A stretch of 64,000 nucleotides of DNA from Rhodospirillaceae bacterium. GTDB lineage: Bacteria; Pseudomonadota; Alphaproteobacteria; DSM-16000; Inquilinaceae. Positions 37,965 to 48,891 of the stretch are shown piece by piece; the stretch's first letter is position 1; every line of letters starts with the position of its first letter. The DNA is taken from contig JACKIH010000003.1 of assembly GCA_020638575.1 (NCBI GenBank), positions 3,335,001 to 3,399,000 on the forward strand. Reading direction: 5' to 3'. The notes beneath the pieces were generated by a model, which saw only the letters and a program-made list of their open reading frames with translations, was not told where the DNA came from and did not search any database. Made by a program: the position numbers and the translations under genes.

Positions 37965-39398
37965 TTAAGCCGCCGTGCCGCCCACCGTCAGCCCGTCGAT
38001 GCGCATGGTCGGCTGGCCCACGCCCACCGGCACGCCCTGACCTTCCTTGCCGCAGGTGCCGATGCCGGGGTCGAGTTCCATGTCGTCGCCGATCATGCCG
38101 ACGCGGGTCAGCGCATCCGGCCCGTTGCCGATCAGCGTTGCCCCCTTCACCGGTGCGCCCAGCTTGCCGCCTTCGATCAGGTAGGCTTCGGTGGCGGAGA
38201 ACACGAACTTGCCGCTGGTGATATCCACCTGGCCGCCGCCGAAGGAGACGGCGTAGAGCCCCTTGTTCACCGAGGCGATGATCTCGTCCTTCGGCGTGCT
38301 GCCGCTGAGCATGATGGTGTTGGTCATGCGCGGCATGGGGTGGTGGGCATAGCTCTGGCGCCGCCCGTTGCCGGTGGGCTTCATGCCCATCAGGCGGGCG
38401 TTCTGGCGATCCTGCATGTAGCCGACCAGGATGCCGTCCTCGATCAGCACGGTGGACTGGCTGGGCGTGCCCTCGTCGTCGATGGTGAGCGAGCCGCGGC
38501 GGTCCGGCAGGGTGCCGTCGTCCAGCACCGTCACGCCGGGCGAGGCGACGCGCTGGCCCATCAGCCCGGAAAAGGCCGAGGTCTTCTTGCGGTTGAAGTC
38601 GCCCTCCAGCCCGTGGCCCACCGCTTCGTGCAGGAGGATGCCGGGCCAGCCGCTGCCCAGCACCACCGTCATCTCGCCGGCAGGGGCGTCGACGGCCTCC
38701 AGATTGACCAGCGCTTGGCGCAGCGCCTCGTCGACAGCGCCCTGCCAGGCGTCGGGCGACAGGAAGACGGCGAAGCCCTGGCGGCCGCCCATGCCGTGGC
38801 TGCCGCTTTCCATGCGGTCGCCCTGCTTGCAGACGACGGAGACGTTGACGCGCACGATGGGCCGGATGTCGGCGGCGTGCTGGCCATCGGCGCGGACGAT
38901 GCGCACCGCCTGCCAGGACCCGACGATGGAGGCCGACACCTGGGCCACCCGCGGGTCGCGGCCGCGGGCATAGCTGTCGATGGCGGCCAGGATGGCGACC
39001 TTTTCTTCGAAGCTGGGCGTGCCCAGCGGGTTCTCGTCGCCGTAGAGGCGGGCGTTGGTGCCCTGGGGCGCTGCCGCCCAGGTGCCGCCGTAGCCGGCGT
39101 GGACCGCCTTCACCGTGGCCGCGGCACGGCTGAGCGCATCTTCGGTGAGGGCGGAGGAATGGGCATAGCCGCTGGTCTCGCCCGCCACCGAACGCAGCCC
39201 GAAGCCCTGGGAGGTGTCGTAGCTGGCCGAGCGCAGGCGGCCGTCGTCCCACACCACGGCTTCGGACTGGGCGTACTCGAAGTACAGCTCGCCGTCGTCG
39301 GCCCCCTTGAGCGCATCGGCCACCAGGGCTTCGGTGCGCACCCGGTCGAGCCCCGTACGGTCGAAGAACAGACTTTCGGTGGTGGCCAGCGCGGTCAT
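37965..39398 (-). CDS. tldD: Metalloprotease TldD
   Basis: TldD forms a heterodimeric cytosolic protease with TldE/PmbA that unfolds and degrades small peptides, including microcin and antitoxin substrates in E. coli. The 477-residue protein has the HExxxH motif HEAVGH near residue 256, followed by GLEGDFNRKKTSAFSG. SYAHHPMPRMTNTIM and the C-terminal GTCGKEGQGVPVGVGQPTMR with its metal-binding cysteine are also present. Length is normal. pmbA/tldE is not in the window. Confidence 0.95.
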   Translation of the reverse strand: MTALATTESLFFDRTGLDRVRTEALVADALKGADDGELYFEYAQSEAVVWDDGRLRSASYDTSQGFGLRSVAGETSGYAHSSALTEDALSRAAATVKAVHAGYGGTWAAAPQGTNARLYGDENPLGTPSFEEKVAILAAIDSYARGRDPRVAQVSASIVGSWQAVRIVRADGQHAADIRPIVRVNVSVVCKQGDRMESGSHGMGGRQGFAVFLSPDAWQGAVDEALRQALVNLEAVDAPAGEMTVVLGSGWPGILLHEAVGHGLEGDFNRKKTSAFSGLMGQRVASPGVTVLDDGTLPDRRGSLTIDDEGTPSQSTVLIEDGILVGYMQDRQNARLMGMKPTGNGRRQSYAHHPMPRMTNTIMLSGSTPKDEIIASVNKGLYAVSFGGGQVDITSGKFVFSATEAYLIEGGKLGAPVKGATLIGNGPDALTRVGMIGDDMELDPGIGTCGKEGQGVPVGVGQPTMRIDGLTVGGTAA

Positions 39399-39741
39399 GG
39401 CGTCTCCGGACTTTCGATCTTCTGCATGCGACTTTCATAGTGGGATGGCCGCCCCGCCGGGACAAGGGTGCGGCATCGGCGGATGGGCGGCCGCGGCGAT
39501 GCGCTCGGCAATTGCGAACAGCCGGGCGCAATGTTACGACCCAAGAAGCCACACACGATGCTAGGGGGATTCGGGTGAGGGCGGCTCGGGGGGCCACTGA
39601 TCGCTTTCCACCGCGCCGGGCCTGTAGTATCTCCTCCTGGGAATCGTGAAAAAACGCTTCAGTAGCAAAGAATTCGTGCGAACTGGGGCCCGGATTGAGA
39701 ACTATGCCGAAGACGCGAAAGCCGATGGGGGACGTGGTTTG
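39399..39741. other. tldD/ctaC divergent spacer
   Basis: This 343-base region must hold the promoters of tldD and the oxidase operon. A possible -35 TTGCGA (39512-39517) with TTACGA 16 bases later is weak. An in-frame GTG at 39646 could extend ctaC by 32 residues, but the extension is charged and would bury the signal peptide. Confidence 0.4.
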
Positions 39742-42427
<2,686 letters not shown>

Positions 42428-42451
42428 GCGAGGCCATGCCATGACGGTGAT

Positions 42452-42481
42452 GTGCGGGGGCGGTGCTGCCGACCCCCGCAC
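42452..42481 (+). terminator. Strong hairpin between ctaD and ctaB
   Basis: GTGCGGGGG (42452-42460) pairs perfectly with CCCCCGCAC (42473-42481), extendable by GGTG/CACC with bulges. There is no T-tract, so it is more likely a stabilising or attenuating structure that separates ctaD mRNA from the assembly genes than a full stop. Confidence 0.45.
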
Positions 42482-42519
42482 GCCACCGTTCGACCGACTG
42501 ACCGGACCTTTGTGAGACC

Positions 42520-43470
42520 ATGACCGATCTGAGCCTGGAAGCCCGACCCAACGGCCATCTCGCCCTCGCCGAGGCCCATTGGCGGGACTTCTATGCGCTG
42601 CTCAAACCGCGGGTGATGAGCCTGGTGGTGTTCACCGCGGTGGCCGGAATGGTGGCGGCACCGGGCGGGCTGCACCCGGCCCTGGCGCTCACCGCCATCC
42701 TGTGCATCGCCGTCGGTGCCGGGGCGGCCGGTGCCATCAACATGTGGTATGACCGCGACATCGACGCGGTGATGCGGCGCACCCGTTCGCGGCCCATCCC
42801 GGCGGGCAAGGTGGCGCCGGACGACGCACTGGCCTTCGGCCTCATCCTCGCCGTGTCCGCCGTCGCTCTGATGGGCCTGGCGGTCAACTGGACGGCGGCC
42901 GGCATCCTCGCCTTCGCCACCGTCTTCTATGCCCTCCTCTACACCATGGTGTTGAAGCGCCGGACGCCGCAGAACATCGTCATCGGCGGTGCGGCCGGCG
43001 CCTTCCCGCCGATGATCGGCTGGGCCGCCGTTTCGGGCGATGTCAGCCTCGGCGCGGTGCTGCTGTTCGCCATCATCTTCTTGTGGACGCCGCCGCACTT
43101 CTGGGCGCTGGCGCTCTACCGGTCCGACGACTACCGCTCGGTCGGCATCCCCATGCTGCCGGTGGTGGCCGGCGCGCGCGCGACCAAGCGGCAGATGCTG
43201 GCCTACACCGTGGCCCTGGCGCCGGTGGCGGTGGCGCCGTGGCCCCTGGGCGTGGCCGGCGCACTCTACGGGGTGGGTGCTGCGGTGCTGGGCGCGCTCT
43301 TCATCGTCTGTGCCGTACGCGTGCTCGGCGAGGACGGCGAGGCGACCGGCCATCGCGGCGCCAAGATGATGTTCGGCTTCTCCATCTTCTACCTGTTCGC
43401 GGTGTTCGCGCTGCTGATCGCCGACCGGCTCTATGCCGATCTCCTGTCGGCCGGGAGCCTGGTGCCATGA
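42520..43470 (+). CDS. ctaB: Protohaem IX farnesyltransferase (haem O synthase)
   Basis: CtaB farnesylates haem b to haem O, the precursor of haem A for the oxidase. The 316-residue UbiA-family protein has about nine membrane segments. The first aspartate-rich motif is NMWYDRDIDAVMRRTRSRPI near residue 75, and the second, ALYRSDDYRSVGIPMLPV, is near 200. Its stop overlaps the next start (ATGA). Confidence 0.96.
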   Translation: MTDLSLEARPNGHLALAEAHWRDFYALLKPRVMSLVVFTAVAGMVAAPGGLHPALALTAILCIAVGAGAAGAINMWYDRDIDAVMRRTRSRPIPAGKVAPDDALAFGLILAVSAVALMGLAVNWTAAGILAFATVFYALLYTMVLKRRTPQNIVIGGAAGAFPPMIGWAAVSGDVSLGAVLLFAIIFLWTPPHFWALALYRSDDYRSVGIPMLPVVAGARATKRQMLAYTVALAPVAVAPWPLGVAGALYGVGAAVLGALFIVCAVRVLGEDGEATGHRGAKMMFGFSIFYLFAVFALLIADRLYADLLSAGSLVP

Positions 43471-43730
43471 GCGAGGATGCCAGCGCCGGCCGGCCGGCCA
43501 TGACAGAGGAAATGCTGCGCCGCCGGCGCGGCCGCAACATCGCCATTCTGGTGGCGCTGATGGTGCTCGTGGGCCTCGTCTACTGGATCTCCGTGGTGCG
43601 CATCGGCGCCGGCATCGAAGCCGACCTCGAGCGCCAGCAGGACCAGCAGCAGGAGCAAGGCACCGATCCGGCCGATGCGCCCGACCAGCACGGCAGCCTG
43701 CCCATGGCATCGGGCTCGCGGGTGGCGTAA
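43467..43730 (+). CDS. CoxF-like small membrane protein of the oxidase operon
   Basis: This 87-residue single-pass protein has a basic cytoplasmic start ([11 protein letters not shown]), one membrane helix (about 23-45, [20 protein letters not shown]) and a Gln/Asp-rich tail. A small gene of this shape lies between ctaB and ctaG in most alphaproteobacterial oxidase operons and is called CoxF. Its exact assembly role is unclear. It overlaps ctaB at its start and ctaG at its stop (TAATG), so translation is coupled on both sides. Confidence 0.85.
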   Translation: MSEDASAGRPAMTEEMLRRRRGRNIAILVALMVLVGLVYWISVVRIGAGIEADLERQQDQQQEQGTDPADAPDQHGSLPMASGSRVA

Positions 43731-44368
43731 TGGCCGAGCTGCGCACCAAGAACACCCGCGTGCTGCTGGTGGCCCTGGCCCTGGTGGCCGGCATGGTGGG
43801 CCTCAGCTTCGCTTCGGTGCCGCTCTACAACCTGTTCTGCCGCGTCACCGGCTACGGCGGCACCACCCAGCAGGCCGACGCCGCGCCCGTGGCGGTGGGC
43901 GAGCGCACCTTCCGCATCCGCTTCCTCGCCAATGTCGACCCCAACCTGGATTGGGACTTCGAGCCCGAGCAGCGGGAAATCTCGGTCCATGTGGGCCAGC
44001 CGGCGCTGATCAGCTACCGCGCGGAAAACCACAGCGATCTGCCGGTGGCGGGCACCGCCGTCTACAACGTGACGCCGGACAAGGCCGGCATCTATTTCGT
44101 GAAGACCCAGTGCTTCTGCTTCACCGAACAGATCCTGGCGCCGGGCCAGGCGGTGGACATGCCGGTCTACTTCTTCGTCGACCCGTCCATCGTCGACGAC
44201 CCCAACCTCGACGACGTGACCACGATCACGCTCTCCTACACCTTCTACCCGACCCAGTCCGAAAACCTGGACGAGGCGGTCGAGGACTACTATCGATCGG
44301 TCGAGGCGGCCGGCGCCGCGGTTCCTCCGGCCGACCCTCCGCCCACCGGCGGCCAACCAAGCGGCTAG
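43730..44368 (+). CDS. ctaG: Cytochrome c oxidase copper-assembly protein CtaG (Cox11)
   Basis: CtaG delivers copper to the CuB site of subunit I. The 212-residue protein has one N-terminal membrane anchor (about 11-30) and an immunoglobulin-like periplasmic domain. The copper-binding pair is C-F-C in [15 protein letters not shown] near residue 128, and the conserved [18 protein letters not shown] lies just after the membrane. The C-terminus is Pro-rich. Start overlaps the coxF stop by one base. Confidence 0.96.
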   Translation: MAELRTKNTRVLLVALALVAGMVGLSFASVPLYNLFCRVTGYGGTTQQADAAPVAVGERTFRIRFLANVDPNLDWDFEPEQREISVHVGQPALISYRAENHSDLPVAGTAVYNVTPDKAGIYFVKTQCFCFTEQILAPGQAVDMPVYFFVDPSIVDDPNLDDVTTITLSYTFYPTQSENLDEAVEDYYRSVEAAGAAVPPADPPPTGGQPSG

Positions 44369-44397
44369 CAAAGCGGCGAACGACAAAGAGGCAGGCG

Positions 44398-45264
44398 ATG
44401 AGCGAAGCAACCGGCGATATGCAGGTCTTGACCGACAAGGCCGAAGGGCGGCCGCACCCCTACCACCTGGTGAATCCCAGCCCATGGCCGCTGGTCGGCG
44501 CCGCCTCGGGCGGCCTAATGCTGTTCGGCGCCGTGTGGTGGATGCATTTCGGCGTCTGGTACATGTGCGTGGCCGGCATCGTCGGCGTGCTCTCCACCAT
44601 GTTCTTGTGGTGGCGCGACGTCATCAAGGAGTCGGTGGTCCAGAAGGCCCACAGTGCGGTGACCAAGATCGGCCTGCGCTACGGCATGCTGCTGTTCATC
44701 AGCTCCGAGGTGATGTTCTTCGTTGCCTTCTTCTGGGCCTATTTCGACCCGGCGCTGTTTCCGGGCGAGGCGAACCAGCCGGCGCGCATCGACTACACCG
44801 GCGGCGTGTGGCCACCGGAGAGCATCCATACCTTCGATCCCTTCCATCTGCCCCTGATGATGACCTTCATCCTGCTGCTGTCGGGCTGCACGGTCACCTG
44901 GGCACACCACGCGCTGCGCGAAGGACACCGCGCCGAAGCGGCGCAGGCGCTGGGCATCACGGTTCTGCTGGGCCTCCTCTTCACCACGCTGCAGACCTAC
45001 GAATACAGCCACGCCGCCTTCGCGCTGAACGGTGGCGTCTACCCGTCGACCTTCTTCGTGGCCACTGGCTTCCACGGCTTCCACGTGATCATCGGCACGA
45101 TCTTCCTGGCCGTGTGCTACTTCCGCACGGTGAAGGGGCACTTCACGCCGCGCAGCCATTTCGGCTTCGAGGCGGCGGCCTGGTACTGGCACTTCGTCGA
45201 CGTGGTGTGGCTGTTCCTGTTCGTCTCCATCTACTGGTGGGGCTCGGGCACCATCGCCCACTAG
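44398..45264 (+). CDS. ctaE: Cytochrome c oxidase subunit III
   Basis: Subunit III stabilises the catalytic core and proton uptake. The 288-residue protein has seven membrane helices, with [40 protein letters not shown] and a final [20 protein letters not shown]. The ATG at 44398 has an AGAGGC ribosome-binding site. The TAG stop (45262-45264) is part of the CTAG end of a palindromic repeat that begins at 45261. The final residues GSGTIAH look normal, so the protein is probably not truncated. Confidence 0.97.
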   Translation: MSEATGDMQVLTDKAEGRPHPYHLVNPSPWPLVGAASGGLMLFGAVWWMHFGVWYMCVAGIVGVLSTMFLWWRDVIKESVVQKAHSAVTKIGLRYGMLLFISSEVMFFVAFFWAYFDPALFPGEANQPARIDYTGGVWPPESIHTFDPFHLPLMMTFILLLSGCTVTWAHHALREGHRAEAAQALGITVLLGLLFTTLQTYEYSHAAFALNGGVYPSTFFVATGFHGFHVIIGTIFLAVCYFRTVKGHFTPRSHFGFEAAAWYWHFVDVVWLFLFVSIYWWGSGTIAH

Positions 45265-45346
45265 TGGATCGAATTTGGCGTTTGCATCCCGTTAGCCGCG
45301 TCGTTCGCTGCCAACGTCGAATTCAAGAGATCCACGAGAAACAATA
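45261..45346. repeat. CTAG-ended palindromic element (iii)
   Basis: The left arm starts CTAGTGGATCGAATTTGGCG. The right arm read inward is GTGGATC-TCTT-GAATTCGACGTT, so GTGGATC, GAATT and the CGTT/GCA blocks pair with a four-base bulge. The right outer end is less defined and has no CTAG. The left CTAG contains the ctaE stop. Confidence 0.65.
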
Positions 45347-45352
45347 AGTTGG

Positions 45353-45427
45353 TAGTGGCCCGTGCAGCTCCGACATTGGCTCCCGACGGATCGGCAAGGG
45401 CTGCAAATGTCGGAGTCGGGCCACTAG
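45353..45427. repeat. CTAG-ended palindromic element (iv)
   Basis: Outer arms TAGTGGCCCG (45353-45362) and CGGGCCACTA (45417-45426) are perfectly complementary, as are inner arms TCCGACATT (45369-45377) and AATGTCGGA (45406-45414). Right end read inward: CTAGTGGCCCGACTCCGACA, related to element (i). It is in tandem with element (iii), upstream of the DUF983 gene. Confidence 0.78.
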
Positions 45428-45460
45428 CTTCCGGCCGTCCGAGGCAACGGGGAACGCCAT

Positions 45461-45874
45461 ATGCCGTCACCGCTCAGCACGGCGCTCGCCTGCCGCTGTC
45501 CCCGCTGCGGCGAGGGCCGGCTGTTCGAGGGGTTCGTGACCGTACGTGCGCGCTGCGACCATTGCGGGCTCGACTTCTCCGACCACGATACCGGCGATGG
45601 CCCGGCGGTGTTCCTGATCTTCATCCTGGGGGCGCTGTGCGTGCCGCTGGCACTGTGGATCAACGCCGCCTTCGAGGTGGCGTTCTGGGTGCCGGCGGTG
45701 GTGGCGGGCGCGGCGGCACTGGGGCTCACCTTCGCGCTGCTGCGGCCGTCCAAGGCCTATATCATCGCCCTCAACTACCGCCATCGCAGCGGCAGCGGCA
45801 GTGGCACCGGCACCGGCAGTGGAACCGGCAGCGGCAGTGATAACGGCGGCGGCGCCGCTCCGCCGCCGGCCTGA
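45461..45874 (+). CDS. DUF983 membrane protein
   Basis: This 137-residue protein has an N-terminal zinc-ribbon-like part, CRCPRCGEGRLFEGFVTVRA with a following CDHCGLDF. Two membrane helices follow (about 47-67 and 70-92). DUF983 genes regularly sit with oxidase assembly genes; the function is unknown. After about residue 108 it has a low-complexity Gly-Ser/Gly-Thr tail (SGSGSGTGTGSGTGSGS) encoded by near-perfect hexanucleotide repeats at about 45789-45840. These could expand or contract without a frameshift. Confidence 0.88.
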   Translation: MPSPLSTALACRCPRCGEGRLFEGFVTVRARCDHCGLDFSDHDTGDGPAVFLIFILGALCVPLALWINAAFEVAFWVPAVVAGAAALGLTFALLRPSKAYIIALNYRHRSGSGSGTGTGSGTGSGSDNGGGAAPPPA

Positions 45875-45913
45875 GGCCGCCCGTCCGCCCCGCTGCCGAC
45901 GGGATCCCGTCCG

Positions 45914-46627
45914 ATGGCCCGCACAGCTTCCGCCCGCGCCGGCTTCCTCATCTTCATGGCCCTGGTGATCGCCGGGACCGCCGGCCTCGGCGTCTGGCAG
46001 CTCGAACGGCGCGCCTGGAAGCATGCGCTGATCGCCCGCATCGAGGAGCGCATGACGGCGGCGCCGGCCGCCCTGCCGCCCCACATCGACGATGCCGACG
46101 CCTGGGACCACCGGCCGGCCCTGGCGGAGGGTGTACTTGTGCTGGCCAACGCCGTACGTGTGATCCCGCGGGTCCGGGCAGGGGCGGTGGGCGCGCATGT
46201 CGTCGCCCCGCTGGTGCGCGAAGGGGGCAGCGACGTGCTGGTGGTGCTGGGCTGGGTGCCGCAGGACTGGCAAATCCCGGAAGGTGCCACAGCCGGGGCG
46301 GCAGAGGGCATGGCGGTCAGCGTCGCCGGCATCGCCCAGCTTCCCGATCCGCCGGGGCTGTTCACGCCGGACAACGTGCCCACGGCCGGCCAGTGGTACT
46401 TCGTCGACACCGCGGCCATGGCGGCGGCCATGGGGCTCGACGATGCGGCCCCGGTGATCCTGGTGGCCACAACGCCGGTGCTGGCGGCCGACGGGCCGCC
46501 CTTTCCCGAGCCCCCTGGCCTGGAACTGACGGACAACCATCTTCAGTATGCGCTGACCTGGTTCGGCCTCGCCACCGTGCTGGCCGCACTCACCGTCGTC
46601 TTCCACCGCCGCCTGAGAGACCGTTAG
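45914..46627 (+). CDS. SURF1 family oxidase assembly protein
   Basis: SURF1 (Shy1) helps insert haem a into subunit I. The 237-residue protein has two membrane helices at its ends, about 9-27 (GFLIFMALVIAGTAGLGVWQ) and 213-231, and a periplasmic domain between. The family pattern LGVWQLERRAWK and the closing LTDNHLQYALTWFGLA are clear. It ends the oxidase assembly cluster, 40 bases after DUF983. Confidence 0.93.
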   Translation: MARTASARAGFLIFMALVIAGTAGLGVWQLERRAWKHALIARIEERMTAAPAALPPHIDDADAWDHRPALAEGVLVLANAVRVIPRVRAGAVGAHVVAPLVREGGSDVLVVLGWVPQDWQIPEGATAGAAEGMAVSVAGIAQLPDPPGLFTPDNVPTAGQWYFVDTAAMAAAMGLDDAAPVILVATTPVLAADGPPFPEPPGLELTDNHLQYALTWFGLATVLAALTVVFHRRLRDR

Positions 46628-46665
46628 CGGGCTGGCCACGGCATTCTCAAACGGACACTGAGACC

Positions 46666-48189
46666 ATGACCCAGATCGATACTGCCGCCGTGCCGGCCGC
46701 CGCCGCCTACCGTGCGCTCGAAGACCGCTTCGCCCGCATCTCGCGCATCGGCGACGCGCTGGGCATCCTCCATTGGGATATGCAGACCACCATGCCGGAC
46801 GGAGCGGCCGCTGGCCGCGGCGAGGCGATGGCGGCCCTGGAGGTGCTGTCCCACGAGATGCTGACCGATGCCGCGGTGCCCGACCTGCTGGGCGAGGCGG
46901 AAGCGGCCGACGGGCTGGACGGCTGGCAGCAGGCCAACCTGCGGGAAATGCGGCGGGCCTGGCGCAATGCCGAGGTGCTGCCGGGCGAGCTGGTGGCGGC
47001 GCGCGCCCGTGCGGTATCGGCCTGCGAAATGGTCTGGCGCACTGCCCGCGCGGAGGCCGACTTCGCCAAGCTGCTCCCCAGCCTGTCGGAGGTGCTGCGC
47101 CTGGAGCGCGAGGCTGGCGCCGCCAAGGCCGCCGCCACCGGGCTGTCGCTCTACGATGCGTTGCTGGACGACTACGAGCCCGGCGGCCGTTCGGCGCGCA
47201 TCGACCAGATGTTCGACGAGCTGGCCGGCTTCCTGCCGGAGTTCACCGCGGCGGTGCTGGAACGCCAGGCGGCACAGCCCGCACCGGTCGTGCCCACGGG
47301 GCCGTTCCCCGCGGCGGCCCAGCAGGCGCTCGGCCAGCGGCTGATGGAAGCGGTGGGCTTCGATTTCACCCGCGGCCGGCTCGACGTCAGCCTGCATCCG
47401 TTCTGCGGCGGGGCGGACGACGATGTGCGCATCACCACCCGCTACGACGAGGCCGACTTCCTGCGCGCGCTGATGGGCGTGCTGCACGAGACCGGGCACG
47501 CCATGTACGAGCAGGGGCGCCCGCGTGTCTGGCGCGGCCAGCCGGTGGGCGATGCCCGCGGCATGGTGCTGCACGAAAGCCAGTCGCTGCTGGTGGAGAT
47601 GCAGGTGTGCCGCGACCGGCCCTTCCTCGGCTTCGCAGCACCGCTGATGGCCGAGGCGTTCGGGGGCGACGGGGCCGCCTGGGCGGCCGACAACCTCTAC
47701 CGGCTGTCCACGCGGGTGTCGCGCGGGTTCATCCGGGTGGATGCCGACGAGGTGACGTACCCCGCCCACGTGATCCTGCGCTACCGGCTGGAGCGCGCGC
47801 TCTTGTCCGGCGAGATGGAACTGGCCGACCTGCCGGGCGCCTGGAACGAGGGCATGGCGGAGCTGGTGGGGGTGGTGCCGCCCGACGACCGGTTGGGCTG
47901 TTTGCAGGACATCCACTGGCCCGGCGGTTCGTGGGGCTATTTCCCCACCTACACGCTCGGTGCCATGGCGGCGGCCCAGCTTTTCCGCGCCGCCCGCGAC
48001 CAGGACGCGGAGATCGAGCCGGCGCTCGCCCGCGGCGACTTCGCGCCGCTGATGGCCTGGCTGCGTACGAATGTGCACGAGCAGGGCTCGCGCCTGTCCA
48101 CCGACGAGACCCTGGAAGCGGCCACCGGATCACCGCTCGGCACCGCGGCCTACATCCGCCACCTGAAGGCGCGATATTTGGCGACCTGA
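46666..48189 (+). CDS. M32 (Taq-type) metallocarboxypeptidase
   Basis: This 507-residue cytosolic zinc carboxypeptidase removes C-terminal residues from peptides. The zinc site is HETGH within GVLHETGHAMYEQGR near residue 273, with the next ligand in MVLHESQSLLVEMQVCR. DVSLHPFCGGADDDVRITTR, PGAWNEGMAELVGVVPPDD and DIHWPGGSWGYFPTYTLGAM are family hallmarks. Full length. The start ATG 46666 follows GAGACC; the upstream in-frame region is the shadow of SURF1. Confidence 0.94.
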   Translation: MTQIDTAAVPAAAAYRALEDRFARISRIGDALGILHWDMQTTMPDGAAAGRGEAMAALEVLSHEMLTDAAVPDLLGEAEAADGLDGWQQANLREMRRAWRNAEVLPGELVAARARAVSACEMVWRTARAEADFAKLLPSLSEVLRLEREAGAAKAAATGLSLYDALLDDYEPGGRSARIDQMFDELAGFLPEFTAAVLERQAAQPAPVVPTGPFPAAAQQALGQRLMEAVGFDFTRGRLDVSLHPFCGGADDDVRITTRYDEADFLRALMGVLHETGHAMYEQGRPRVWRGQPVGDARGMVLHESQSLLVEMQVCRDRPFLGFAAPLMAEAFGGDGAAWAADNLYRLSTRVSRGFIRVDADEVTYPAHVILRYRLERALLSGEMELADLPGAWNEGMAELVGVVPPDDRLGCLQDIHWPGGSWGYFPTYTLGAMAAAQLFRAARDQDAEIEPALARGDFAPLMAWLRTNVHEQGSRLSTDETLEAATGSPLGTAAYIRHLKARYLAT

Positions 48190-48319
48190 GGTCGACCCGC
48201 ACATGCACATATTGAATTAGATCCCCCACCACAAATTGGCCGGCTTCCTCGCCCGACATGCCGGGAGGGTGACGCCGGCTGCGGCGATGCGGCCGATATG
48301 AGGGGTGGGGCAGCGAGCC

Positions 48320-48862
48320 ATGACAGAACTTCATCTCTATGACTGGACGGACAATGCGCTCCGCCGCTGGGGCTACGCGGACGTTTACTGCGAGGACTAC
48401 AGTGTGGTTCAGGGCCGCTGCCTGCAGGATCGGCCGGGGATCCTGCATGCTGCCGTCGCGTCGCTGACCGACGTCATCTCATGGATCCGCATCATCGGTC
48501 AGCGCGAGCAGACCATCGACGAGCTGCACATCCACAGCCACGGCAACATCGGGTACATCCACCTGCCCAACGGCGGCATCACGATCTCCAACGTCAGCCA
48601 GTTGCAGCCGGTGTGCTCGCAGTACTTGGCCCGCCCGGGCAGGGTCCTTCTCTACGGCTGCAACGTCGCCGAAGGGCCTACCGGGCAGGCGTTCCTGATC
48701 GCAGCGGGGCGCGCCATGCTTGGCCATGGCGGCGGCATCATCGGAGCGTCGGACTCCAAGACATTTTCAGTTCCGGGGCTCGGCCAGCGGCTGCCGGTCT
48801 GGGCCACCTTGCACATTGCGGTGGTCAGTCCCAGCGGCACCGTGACCATCCAAAGCCCTTAG
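48320..48862 (+). CDS. Stand-alone DUF4347-like protein (caspase-like fold?)
   Basis: This 180-residue protein contains DELHIHSHGNIGYIHLPNGG and VLLYGCNVAEGPTGQAFLIA, then GGIIGASDSK. This His-rich 'HSHG' followed about 55 residues later by 'YGC-VA-G--GQAF' is the DUF4347 signature, a domain normally found at the N-terminus of giant surface proteins. Here it is the whole protein, with no signal peptide and no membrane segment. The conserved His and Cys are placed like a caspase/gingipain dyad; catalysis is inference only. ATG 48320 is used. It is convergent with the M19 dipeptidase. Confidence 0.65.
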   Translation: MTELHLYDWTDNALRRWGYADVYCEDYSVVQGRCLQDRPGILHAAVASLTDVISWIRIIGQREQTIDELHIHSHGNIGYIHLPNGGITISNVSQLQPVCSQYLARPGRVLLYGCNVAEGPTGQAFLIAAGRAMLGHGGGIIGASDSKTFSVPGLGQRLPVWATLHIAVVSPSGTVTIQSP

Positions 48863-48891
48863 GCGGTCCGCGGCCCGTCCGTCCCGGCGCG

